From assembly GCA_023206055.1 (NCBI GenBank), contig CP065366.1, positions 1,116,001 to 1,180,000 on the forward strand: a stretch of DNA of 64,000 bases. The letters run 5' to 3'. The position numbers were made by a program, and so were the translations under genes. Source of the DNA: Vibrio cyclitrophicus. Lineage in GTDB: Bacteria > Pseudomonadota > Gammaproteobacteria > Enterobacterales > Vibrionaceae. The notes below the pieces were generated by a model. That model did no database searches. It was not told the origin of the DNA and worked only from the letters and a program-made list of their open reading frames with translations. Every line of letters begins with the position of its first letter. The first letter of the stretch is position 1. Shown here in pieces: positions 54,184 to 61,636 of the stretch.

Positions 54184-54259
54184 TTATTGATAGCTGAGAT
54201 AAAGTTATCGATCACTTTTGATTTTTGTTGTATTTAAATTATATGTCGAGGGTATTCAC

Positions 54260-54538
54260 TTGAACCAATTTAGCACTGTTGGCTATGTTATAAAAGACAG
54301 CCTTGTAAAAGGTAATATTAAACCTGCAGATGATATTTCTTATGAAGGATGCAGTTTTTTAATTCAGACAGATAACTTTTTAGTGTCATGTTGTTCATTA
54401 GATAAATATATTAATGATGCGTTTGACCGATTGCTTAATACAAGTGGGAAAGTTAAGTTGGACGGTTTTTTGTTTGTTGATACTTATAGTGATAACTCAT
54501 CTTTAGCCGTAGTAACTTCAATTACTGAGTTTAACTAA
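54260..54538 (+). CDS. Small hypothetical protein
   Basis: I do not recognise this 92-residue soluble protein. The TTG start at 54260 (MNQFSTVGYVIKDSL) is preferred because CGAGGG lies upstream; the frame extends to 54218 without a better start. It has two adjacent cysteines (VSCCSLD). A terminator hairpin follows at 54551-54578. Confidence 0.5.
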   Translation: MNQFSTVGYVIKDSLVKGNIKPADDISYEGCSFLIQTDNFLVSCCSLDKYINDAFDRLLNTSGKVKLDGFLFVDTYSDNSSLAVVTSITEFN

Positions 54539-54550
54539 GGTAGTTTAATT

Positions 54551-54578
54551 GTTGGAGAATGATTAACTGTTCTCCAAC
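54551..54578 (+). terminator. Terminator after the small hypothetical gene
   Basis: GTTGGAGAA and TTCTCCAAC form a perfect 9-bp stem, followed by TTACTTTTTAG. Confidence 0.75.
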
Positions 54579-54645
54579 TTACTTTTTAGTTCTTATTTTA
54601 TATGCAATTGATAGGAATTGGTTTTATATTATTTAAGGTAATATC

Positions 54646-55749
54646 ATGAATAAGCTATTAACCCATTTTGAAAGCAAAACGAATGATTTTTCCGTAGAAA
54701 ACCGCGTCGCAATGGCGCCGATGACACGAGTTCGTGCTACTGAGTACCGTAATGTTACCGATGAAATGGTTAAATATTATCAACAAAGATCGACCGCTGG
54801 CTTATTGATTACAGAGGGCGTTATCGTATCCCCTGAGGGGGCGGGATATATTAAGACTCCAGGTATCTATACTAAGCGTCAAATGGATGGTTGGCGAAAA
54901 GTCACTCGGGCCGTTCATCAAGAAGGTGGTAAGATTTTTGCGCAAATCTGGCACTGCGGTGCTGTATCACACCCAACGTATCACAATGGGTTCCCACCCA
55001 AAGGACCTTCAGCGGTAAATCCACTGACTCAAACTTATACTCTTGATGGTTTTAAAGACTCGGTAGTTGCCCAAGAGATGACACTGGAAGACATTGAAGA
55101 GGTAATTCGCGATTTTGAATTAGCCGCTCTGCGTTCTATAGACGTCGGGTTTGACGGAGTTCAAATTCATGCCGCAAATGGATATCTATTTGACCAGTTT
55201 TTCCGTTCTGGGACGAACTTACGTACAGATAATTATGGCGGTAGTCTTGAAAATAGATCAAGATTATTTTTTGAAGTGTTAGAGCGAGTCATTGCTATTG
55301 TTGGTAGCGATAAGGTTTCAGTCCGCCTTTCTCCTGCTGGCCAGATTCAAGTATTGCCTGACAGTAATATCATTGAGACATATGATTATATTGTCCGTAA
55401 GCTAAATAACTATGATATCGCTTTTTTAGAGCTTTTAGAGCCGACAAACTTCCTTGATAGCGTAATGGCCGAACGTGACGATAGTGAAGAGATACGCTTT
55501 GAACAGCCTGTATGTGAACATTATAGAAACATTTATGATGGCACTTTAATGACTAACGGCGGTTACACACCAGACTCTGCACTTGAAGTTTTGGAAAAAG
55601 GAAGCGCCGACCTAGTGTCGTTCGGTAATCTTTATATTTCGAATCCGACTCTTGTAGATAAGATAAAGAACGGTGTTACTGAATTTACGCCTGTTAATAA
55701 AGCTTACATGTATGCGGGCGAAGAGAAAGGCTTCACTGACTATATTTAA
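54646..55749 (+). CDS. Old yellow enzyme family flavin oxidoreductase (alkene reductase)
   Basis: This 367-residue FMN enzyme of the NemA/OYE family reduces electrophilic alkenes with NAD(P)H. Substrate-binding His and Asn lie in GVQIHAANGYLFDQFF (about 173-188). FMN contacts are in NRVAMAPMTRVRA near the start and in RTDNYGGSLENRSR. AAGG precedes the ATG. It does not have the shared TetR operator just upstream, so its regulation is unclear. A NemR-like TetR and a NemA-like enzyme in one region are nevertheless suggestive. Confidence 0.88.
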   Translation: MNKLLTHFESKTNDFSVENRVAMAPMTRVRATEYRNVTDEMVKYYQQRSTAGLLITEGVIVSPEGAGYIKTPGIYTKRQMDGWRKVTRAVHQEGGKIFAQIWHCGAVSHPTYHNGFPPKGPSAVNPLTQTYTLDGFKDSVVAQEMTLEDIEEVIRDFELAALRSIDVGFDGVQIHAANGYLFDQFFRSGTNLRTDNYGGSLENRSRLFFEVLERVIAIVGSDKVSVRLSPAGQIQVLPDSNIIETYDYIVRKLNNYDIAFLELLEPTNFLDSVMAERDDSEEIRFEQPVCEHYRNIYDGTLMTNGGYTPDSALEVLEKGSADLVSFGNLYISNPTLVDKIKNGVTEFTPVNKAYMYAGEEKGFTDYI

Positions 55750-55808
55750 AGTAAGCCTCTCTTAATTGCTAGAAGCAGTTAATAAACTGACAGTTAAAGT
55801 AGACGAAT

Positions 55809-55833
55809 AAGGACGCATGTATTATGCGTCCTT
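55809..55833 (+). terminator. Terminator of the old yellow enzyme gene
   Basis: AAGGACGCAT and ATGCGTCCTT form a perfect 10-bp stem with a 5-base loop, then TG and a T-rich stretch. Confidence 0.85.
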
Positions 55834-56011
55834 TGTTCATTTTGAATTCTTACTTTAGTCTGCTGCAGCTAACCACGGATTCTAATCTTCTGCTACTTTC
55901 ACAATATTGTGGTCTTTTTCATTCTGCTGATAGGTCGTCATCATAGCGTTTTAACTAAAGTGTCAACATAGATCAGGGCGGGCCAGACGCAATGATGATT
56001 GGCTTTTGAAT

Positions 56012-57079
56012 TTAAGCCAGCTCACCCGTCTGCGAGAAAGCTTCTAACTTCGCTGCATAAGGTTGTAGGTCACCAATATTCAGATTTACCCACTCATCAT
56101 TGAAGTAAGTGTCTAGGTAACGTTCACCGCTGTCACATAGCAAAGTCACGATAGAACCTTTCTCTCCACGCGCTTTCATCTCACTGGCTAGCTGAAGCAC
56201 ACCGTACATATTTGTACCGGTTGATGCGCCCACCTTGCGACCAAGAATGTCAGACAACCAATGTGTCGTAGCGATACTTGCTGCGTCTGGAATCTTACGC
56301 ATTTCGTCAACCACACCAGGAATAAAGCTTGGTTCTGCACGTGGACGACCAATGCCTTCAATCTTGCTGAATGTACTGCCTTTCACGTTCGCATTGCCGG
56401 TTTGGAAGTATTCGTGGAATACAGAGTTCTCAGGATCCACAACACAAAGCTTAGTTTCATGCTGTTGGTAGCGAATGAAACGGCCAATCGTCGCTGAAGT
56501 ACCGCCAGTACCTGGGCTCATTACTACCCAAGCTGGAACTGGGTGATCTTCCATCTGCATTTGATTGAAAATCGAGTTCGCGATGTTGTTGTTACCACGC
56601 CAGTCGGTTGCGCGCTCAGCGTAAGTAAATTGGTCCATGTAGTGACCATTCAACTCTTCAGCCAAGCGGCGAGACTCATCGTAAATTTCATCTGAGCGGT
56701 CAACAAGGTGCGCTTGGCCGCCGTAGAATTCAATCTGCTCAATCTTCTTCTTCGCTGTACATTTTGGCATTACCGCAATAAATGGAAGACCGAGTAGGCG
56801 AGCGAAGTAAGCTTCAGACACCGCCGTGCTACCAGATGAAGATTCAATGATCGTCGTTTCTGGGCCAACCCAACCGTTACAGATAGCGTACAAGAAAAGA
56901 GAACGCGCTAAACGGTGCTTTAAAGAGCCGGTAGGGTGTGTGCTTTCATCTTTAAGGTAAACATCAATGCCTTCGATACTTGGAAGGTCTAGCTTGATAA
57001 GGTGCGTATCCGCTGAGCGTTGGTAGTCTGCTTCAATTTTACGAATCGCGTTGTTAATCCATTGATGGTCAGTGCACAT
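56012..57079 (-). CDS. PLP-dependent cysteine synthase-fold enzyme, probable cysteine desulfhydrase
   Basis: This 355-residue beta-family PLP enzyme has the Schiff-base Lys54 in PTGSLKHR and the phosphate-binding loop SPGTGGTSATIGR near residue 187. SSSGSTAVSEAYFA near 84 contacts the substrate. It resembles the Cds1 group of L-cysteine desulfhydrases more than CysK: the usual TGNTG is SSGST here. The divergent regulator resembles DecR, the cysteine-responsive activator of E. coli, which supports cysteine breakdown as its role. This is inference from context. Confidence 0.8.
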   Translation of the reverse strand: MCTDHQWINNAIRKIEADYQRSADTHLIKLDLPSIEGIDVYLKDESTHPTGSLKHRLARSLFLYAICNGWVGPETTIIESSSGSTAVSEAYFARLLGLPFIAVMPKCTAKKKIEQIEFYGGQAHLVDRSDEIYDESRRLAEELNGHYMDQFTYAERATDWRGNNNIANSIFNQMQMEDHPVPAWVVMSPGTGGTSATIGRFIRYQQHETKLCVVDPENSVFHEYFQTGNANVKGSTFSKIEGIGRPRAEPSFIPGVVDEMRKIPDAASIATTHWLSDILGRKVGASTGTNMYGVLQLASEMKARGEKGSIVTLLCDSGERYLDTYFNDEWVNLNIGDLQPYAAKLEAFSQTGELA

Positions 57080-57226
57080 AAGCGTTCTCCTGATCTTGTG
57101 TAGGAATTCTTTGTAATTGGTATGGTTCTAATTTATCTATAATCCGAGAGAAAAACTTTGCCATATTTGCTTTGTTTTGCTTAAATTGTAGAAAATTATT
57201 CTCTTTAAATGCGATTTGGTGAAAGT

Positions 57227-57682
57227 GTGATAGATGCTGTAGATAAAAAAATATTAGGGTTACTGCAAGAAGACAGCACCCTGTCATTGAATGATATTTC
57301 TGAAGCGGTCAACCTCACCACAACACCTTGCTGGAAAAGGCTTAAGCGCCTCGAAGAGAACGGCATTATTGAGAAAAGAGTCGCACTGCTGAATCCGGAA
57401 AAACTGGATCTTTCCTTTACCGCGTTCGTATTGGTGAAAACCAGTGATCATTCTCATGAGTGGTATGGTCGTTTTGTGAATACTGTATCGGAATTTCCAG
57501 AAGTGATGGAGTTCTATCGCATGGCCGGTGAGTATGATTATATGATGAAGGTTCAAGTTAAAGACATGAAGTGCTTTGATGATTTCTATAAGCGCTTGGT
57601 GAATAGCATTGATGGTATTTCCAATGTGACCTCGACGTTTGCGATGGAGCCGTTGAAGTACACGACAGCGTTGCCCCTTTAA
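57227..57682 (+). CDS. decR: DecR-like Lrp/AsnC family regulator
   Basis: This regulator has an AsnC-type helix-turn-helix (VDKKILGLLQEDSTLSLNDIS) followed by NLTTTPCWKRLKRLEE and the RAM ligand domain with FYRMAGEYDYMMKVQV. The match to E. coli DecR (YbaO) is close over its length. I prefer the GTG at 57227 (151 residues, MIDAVDKKI), where the family starts and GGTGAAA lies upstream; the ATG at 57209 adds six residues. It is divergent from the cysteine synthase-fold gene, its likely target. Confidence 0.85.
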   Translation: MIDAVDKKILGLLQEDSTLSLNDISEAVNLTTTPCWKRLKRLEENGIIEKRVALLNPEKLDLSFTAFVLVKTSDHSHEWYGRFVNTVSEFPEVMEFYRMAGEYDYMMKVQVKDMKCFDDFYKRLVNSIDGISNVTSTFAMEPLKYTTALPL

Positions 57683-57772
57683 GCTACGCCTAGTAATACA
57701 CTAACTATCGTCTCAGTTTAACTATCTTCTCAGTTTAGTTCTCGGCTCTGCGATAAAAGAAAAGGATTATTC

Positions 57773-58438
57773 ATGTTTGCAAAAGTATCTACCGCTATCC
57801 AGCTGGTATTGGCGGTCGCCATTTTTTACTTGGGTTACACCATCTACTCATTTACCAATAAAGTCGGTGAAATCGTCGATACTTATCCGCAAGTTATCGA
57901 AGACATATCGGGCCTCACCAAAGGGCTCAAAGTCGAAGAGCTATTAGCACTTGCAGAACATGTCAGCGATCTTGCTCCTCAGGTGTTAAACACTGTCGAC
58001 GAAGTCAGAAAGACGATGGATGATGTGAATCAAACCGTAGCGTCGGTCGACAACAAAATCCCTGCGATTTTGGATGAAGTCAAAAATGTTCGGATGGAAG
58101 TCGAGCAGGTAAGAACCGATGTTATCCCACCAACATTAACGGAATTAAAAAGATACCGCGTAGATGTAATGCCACCAATGCTCGCTGAAAGTAAGTCTTA
58201 CCGCGAACAGACTATTCCTGTCATTGTCACTGAATCCGAAATGCTACGAGCGGAAGTCCCTGGTATTTTGTCACAAGCTAATTTGTTAGCCGATAAGAGC
58301 AAAGAGCTCGCTCAGGGAGCAGCAGAGGGTGCGGTGAAAGGCGTAGTGTTATCGCCATTTAACCTACTGCGAGACGCAGGTGATGGCATCAAAACGCGAG
58401 TACAAAGTGAATTCGAACCGACGCTAGAAACAGAATAA
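57773..58438 (+). CDS. Membrane-anchored coiled-coil protein of unknown function
   Basis: I do not recognise this 221-residue protein. One helix near the N-terminus (about 8-27) anchors it, followed by long heptad-rich segments (about 60-180). A near-repeat occurs as VIPPTLTELKRYR, VMPPMLAESKSYR and VIVTESEMLR, suggesting three short internal repeats. AAAGG precedes the ATG. It has a strong terminator and is monocistronic. Confidence 0.65.
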   Translation: MFAKVSTAIQLVLAVAIFYLGYTIYSFTNKVGEIVDTYPQVIEDISGLTKGLKVEELLALAEHVSDLAPQVLNTVDEVRKTMDDVNQTVASVDNKIPAILDEVKNVRMEVEQVRTDVIPPTLTELKRYRVDVMPPMLAESKSYREQTIPVIVTESEMLRAEVPGILSQANLLADKSKELAQGAAEGAVKGVVLSPFNLLRDAGDGIKTRVQSEFEPTLETE

Positions 58439-58480
58439 ATTTTAGTCACTCTTAAGTGACGGCTTTTCGTTAGTGTTATA

Positions 58481-58519
58481 AAAAAGAGAGGCTAGGTATT
58501 AAACCTAGCCTCTCTTTTT
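58481..58519. terminator. Bidirectional terminator between coiled-coil gene and tesB
   Basis: AGAGAGGCTAGGT and ACCTAGCCTCTCT form a 13-bp stem around a short loop, with A and T runs on both sides. Confidence 0.9.
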
Positions 58520-58578
58520 GTTTTCTCGTACATATTTGGGGTTTTTAAAACAGCGCTTGATCGCTATTTATTTGATCG

Positions 58579-59439
58579 CTATTTAGTAAAGCGCATCACA
58601 CCTTCTTGCACTGCAGTCGCGACTAGTTCACCTTTTTGGTTGTAAATTTCACCACGTACTAGGCCGCGAGTGTTAGCTGCTGTTGGGCTTTCAATCGCAT
58701 AAAGCAACCACTCATCCATTTTGAATGGGCGGTGGAACCAGATTGAGTGGTCAATCGTCGCCACTTGGAAGTTGGGTGTCATGATAGAAACTTCATGAGG
58801 ATGCAGCGCCGTCACCAAGAACCCCCAATCCGATGCGTAAGCAAGCAGGTATTGGTGAATCAATTGGTTGTCTGGCAGCGCGCCGTTCGCTCTCACCCAA
58901 AGGTACTGCTTTGCTTCGGTCTTTTTAGGGTTCAGTGGGTTAACAACCGTAACAGGGCGCATCTCAATCGGCTTTTCACCACAGAAGGTTTTGCGCAGTT
59001 TCTCTGGTAAGAACTCCGCAATATGGCTCGCAAGCTCAGTTTCAGACGCAAAGTTTTCAGGCCCCGGAATATCTGGCATTGCGTTTTGGTGTTCAAAGCC
59101 TGGTGCATCGCCATGATAAGAAGCCGTGAGATAGAAAATAGGGCGGCCATTTTGAATCGCTTTAACACGGCGTGTGCTGAAGCTGCGTCCATCTCTTAGG
59201 TTCTCAACATCATAAATAATTGGCTTTTCAGGATCGCCGGGAAACAGAAAATAACTGTGGAACGAGTGAACACTACGGTCATCTTGAACAGTATAACGAG
59301 CAGCAGAAAGCGCTTGTCCCAATACCTGACCGCCGTAAACTTGTGGCAGGCCAAGGTTCTCACTTTGCCCACGGAATAAACCTTCTTCCAGTTTCTCTAG
59401 CTGAAGTAAACTTAGTAATTCTTGTAAAGGTTGACTCAT
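58579..59439 (-). CDS. tesB: Acyl-CoA thioesterase II
   Basis: TesB hydrolyses medium and long acyl-CoA esters. I start it at the ATG at 59439 (286 residues, MSQPLQELLSLLQLEK), as in E. coli, because GAGGA lies 9 bp upstream; an ATG at 59448 adds three residues. The double hot-dog fold is seen, with VYGGQVLGQALSAA near residue 33 and the catalytic Asp in YASDWGFLVTAL. The order tesB-ybaY-ybaZ-ffs matches E. coli. Confidence 0.95.
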   Translation of the reverse strand: MSQPLQELLSLLQLEKLEEGLFRGQSENLGLPQVYGGQVLGQALSAARYTVQDDRSVHSFHSYFLFPGDPEKPIIYDVENLRDGRSFSTRRVKAIQNGRPIFYLTASYHGDAPGFEHQNAMPDIPGPENFASETELASHIAEFLPEKLRKTFCGEKPIEMRPVTVVNPLNPKKTEAKQYLWVRANGALPDNQLIHQYLLAYASDWGFLVTALHPHEVSIMTPNFQVATIDHSIWFHRPFKMDEWLLYAIESPTAANTRGLVRGEIYNQKGELVATAVQEGVMRFTK

Positions 59440-59607
59440 CGCCAGCATTCCTCTTCGTAAAATGGATGTCAGATTATGGTGTTAATCATTAAGATTAGTC
59501 AGATATCTGTCAATAAATCATAGGGTTTCAAGACAGAATATGAAAGCTCTCTTATAATTGATGAGTAGATTTGCCGAGTCCGGCAAATATGTTGAGAGAA
59601 ATTGAAT

Positions 59608-60048
59608 ATGAAAAAGGCTCTAATTCTTATTACGTCTTTAGTATCGTTTGGCCTACTTGTTGGCTGCCAAGCAACATCAGAAACGAACGCTTCTCAGGAA
59701 GTGGTTGCAGAGAACACTCAAGTGATTTCAGGAACAGTAAGCTATCGCGAAAGAATTGCATTGCCAGAGAATGCAGTGGTTACCGTAACGCTAGAAGATA
59801 TTTCATTGGCTGACGCACCATCTACTGTTATCGCAACTCAAGAATTCACCACAGACGGTAAGCAAGTACCGTTCGCATTCAAACTGAGCTACGACAACAA
59901 CAAAATTCAACCTAACCACCGTTACAACATGCGTGCATCGATTCATGTTGACGGCAAACTGCGTTTCACAACTGACACGATTAAGTCAGTGATTACCGAC
60001 GTAGAAAACACGCAACAAGCAGACTTACGCTTGGTTGGTGTTCGTTAA
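59608..60048 (+). CDS. ybaY: YbaY-family lipoprotein
   Basis: This 146-residue lipoprotein has lipobox LLVGC with Cys20. The rest is a beta-rich YbaY domain (VISGTVSYRERIALPENAVVTV to ADLRLVGVR). The E. coli homologue has no settled role. The ATG at 59608 gives the normal lipoprotein signal; a TTG two codons earlier is less likely. It is divergent from tesB, as in E. coli. Confidence 0.88.
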   Translation: MKKALILITSLVSFGLLVGCQATSETNASQEVVAENTQVISGTVSYRERIALPENAVVTVTLEDISLADAPSTVIATQEFTTDGKQVPFAFKLSYDNNKIQPNHRYNMRASIHVDGKLRFTTDTIKSVITDVENTQQADLRLVGVR

Positions 60049-60057
60049 TTAAAAATA

Positions 60058-60077
60058 GATGCCAGTGTTAAGGCATC
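60058..60077 (+). terminator. Hairpin after ybaY
   Basis: GATGCC and GGCATC form a stem with a loop of about 8 bases, followed by TTAATTAA. A second, bidirectional hairpin (GGCAGC/GCTGCC) at 60098-60123 overlaps the end of atl. Confidence 0.55.
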
Positions 60078-60107
60078 TTAATTAACGTCTTTTGATAAAT
60101 GGCAGCT

Positions 60108-60410
60108 CTAGGGCTGCCATTTGTATACTCTGAGTTTGACTTTTCCTGCGTCACTCACTTCAATCCCTTCTTTAACCAAATGCTGCTTTTGTCGGTCGAA
60201 CGAATCACCCTTTAAAGATATTTCACCCTTGCTGTTGATCACTCGATACCAAGGTAGTTTGCTACCCTCGGGCAGGTTACCCAGCGCTTTACCAACATGA
60301 CGCGCATAGCCCGGAAATCCTGAAAAACGTGCTATGTCTCCATAAGTTGTTACTTTTCCATATGGAATTTGGTGAATCACTGCAAAGATTTGGCTCAAAA
60401 ATTGGTCCAT
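60108..60410 (-). CDS. atl: Alkyltransferase-like protein Atl (YbaZ)
   Basis: This 100-residue protein binds O6-alkylguanine lesions and hands them to nucleotide excision repair. It resembles the active-site domain of MGMT, but the reactive Cys of PCHRV is replaced by Trp (LPWYRVINSKGEIS), so it cannot transfer the alkyl group. The helix-turn-helix region GKVTTYGDIARFSGFPGYARHVGKAL is intact. It lies between ybaY and ffs, as in E. coli. Confidence 0.92.
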   Translation of the reverse strand: MDQFLSQIFAVIHQIPYGKVTTYGDIARFSGFPGYARHVGKALGNLPEGSKLPWYRVINSKGEISLKGDSFDRQKQHLVKEGIEVSDAGKVKLRVYKWQP

Positions 60411-60461
60411 ACTAAATGTTCCTAGTTCATTAATACCACGGATCGGTAGAAGGAGAGGGCT

Positions 60462-61205
60462 ATGGTATTTACAACGTTTCAGTTCTTGATAACCACATTA
60501 TTAGCGGTTGTTTGCGCGAGAGCAATCAGTTTAAGTGAGGGAGATATCCCAGTGCTTGCAATGGTAATTCCTGCCTTATGGATTTTACCGCAGGGGGGTA
60601 TAGCAGGATTAGCTTTGCTTGTTTCCATGACGACTTACGGCTTAACGCTGCCCCTACAACCCATCACGCTCTCTGTGAGTGCGTGGGTTCTATTCCCGCT
60701 ATTGATGGTGGTCTTCTCAAGACGCAGTAGTTTGTCGGTCGTGATTATTTCCGGCCTGATTGTGACTACTTTGCAGGTCGGGATCATGGTCACGCAATCA
60801 GCAGGCAAGCTTGAAGGCGTCCCGTGGGTTACCACACTTCAAACCTTATCAATTATCGTGATTTGGTGGGCGGCAAATCATCTTAAGCCTGCTAGCCGAC
60901 ACAGCTGGTGGTCACTAGGCTTAATACTTCCATTATGGATAGCCGACTTACCTTATGCTGCTTTGTTGGCCTTGTGTATAACGGGTATCATGGCATCGAT
61001 GGAAACGCTGACGCGCTTAAAAACTTTCCGTTGGAACAAGCTCTTGTGTTGGACTCTGCCCACGGTTGGTTTTGCGGCTCTGGTGATCACGCCAAGCATT
61101 GAAGTGCCAAGCCCGGTGTTTGTGGTGTGGTTATGTTTGTTGGGCACCGCATGGATGACAGATTACATCATTCGCACAGAAGATAACGAAGACATCGATA
61201 TCTAG
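60462..61205 (+). CDS. Multi-helix membrane protein of unknown function
   Basis: I do not recognise this 247-residue protein. It has about seven hydrophobic segments across its length and an acidic C-terminus (IRTEDNEDIDI). GGAGAGGG lies just upstream of the ATG. It stands between atl and ffs, where E. coli has no gene, and ends with a terminator at 61233-61257. Topology suggests a Vibrio-specific inner-membrane protein. Confidence 0.7.
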   Translation: MVFTTFQFLITTLLAVVCARAISLSEGDIPVLAMVIPALWILPQGGIAGLALLVSMTTYGLTLPLQPITLSVSAWVLFPLLMVVFSRRSSLSVVIISGLIVTTLQVGIMVTQSAGKLEGVPWVTTLQTLSIIVIWWAANHLKPASRHSWWSLGLILPLWIADLPYAALLALCITGIMASMETLTRLKTFRWNKLLCWTLPTVGFAALVITPSIEVPSPVFVVWLCLLGTAWMTDYIIRTEDNEDIDI

Positions 61206-61232
61206 TATTACAGTAATTCAAACCTTCTAAAG

Positions 61233-61257
61233 GCAGGTAAATGGTGAATTTACCTGC
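61233..61257 (+). terminator. Terminator upstream of ffs
   Basis: GCAGGTAAA and TTTACCTGC form a perfect 9-bp stem with a 7-base loop, followed by GATTTTC. Confidence 0.75.
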
Positions 61258-61326
61258 GATTTTCTAGTGGTTTGAATAAAGGATAAGCACTTAGACCGCA
61301 ATTGTTCAAAAATAGGGTGGAAGGGC

Positions 61327-61354
61327 TTGCAATGGTTGCTGTGATGCTTAATAA
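61327..61354 (+). promoter_or_regulatory. Promoter of ffs
   Basis: TTGCAA (61327-61332), a 16-bp spacer and TAATAA (61349-61354) form a plausible sigma-70 promoter. It would start transcription about 35 bases before the mature SRP RNA, leaving a short leader to be trimmed. Confidence 0.5.
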
Positions 61355-61397
61355 TCCAATCACTCTTTGAGGCAAGCCTCTTAGAAAACGAATCTAT

Positions 61398-61503
61398 GGG
61401 GGCCTGGTCCTCCCGCAACAATAGCTCGTGAACTCGGTCAGGCCTGGAAGGGAGCAGCCGCAGCGAGTGACTTGTGTGCCGGGATGTGGCTGGGTTCCCA
61501 CCC
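61398..61503 (+). ncRNA. ffs: Signal recognition particle RNA (4.5S RNA)
   Basis: The RNA of the signal recognition particle targets membrane proteins with Ffh. The conserved apical Ffh-binding hairpin is present: GGTCAGGCCTGGAAGGGAGC on one side and GCCGGGATGTGGCTGG on the other, close to the E. coli sequence. The 5' GGGGGCC and 3' GGTTCCCACCC ends pair. Ends are set by comparison with E. coli and may be off by a few bases. The gene is the attachment site for the following Tn7-like element. Confidence 0.95.
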
Positions 61504-61510
61504 CTTATGA

Positions 61511-61545
61511 AGCCTGCAATATATGTTCGCATAAATTGCAGGCTT
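61511..61545 (+). terminator. Terminator of ffs
   Basis: AGCCTGCAAT and ATTGCAGGCT form a perfect stem, extended by ATG/CAT pairing to a TTCG tetraloop, followed by TTCTTC. It lies between ffs and the transposon end. Confidence 0.8.
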
Positions 61546-61555
61546 TCTTCATTTC

Positions 61556-61595
61556 TGCATCATAAGTCTTCATATTTGCACCATAAGTCTTCATA
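61556..61595. repeat. Two 19-bp direct repeats, probable TnsB-binding sites
   Basis: TGCATCATAAGTCTTCATA (61556-61574) and TGCACCATAAGTCTTCATA (61577-61595) differ at one base and are 21 bp apart. The spacing and the CCATAA core resemble the TnsB sites at the ends of Vibrio Tn7-like elements as I recall them. They sit between the ffs terminator and tnsA, where a transposon end must be. The exact terminal TGT is not resolved. Confidence 0.65.
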
Positions 61596-61602
61596 GTCTA
61601 TT

Positions 61603-61626
61603 TTTTGTTGTAGGTTTACAACAAAA
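61603..61626. repeat. Perfect 10-bp inverted repeat before tnsA
   Basis: TTTTGTTGTA and TACAACAAAA flank a 4-base centre GGTT, ending 10 bp before the tnsA start codon. It could be an operator for an element-encoded regulator or a structure in the tnsA leader. Confidence 0.6.
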
Positions 61627-61636
61627 GTGATTTGCT

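Noticed and set aside
61511..61545. Terminal TGT of the transposon at 61524 within the ffs terminator
   Set aside because: The stem is a near-perfect terminator with a TTCG loop and is better explained as part of ffs; the transposon end is left unresolved.
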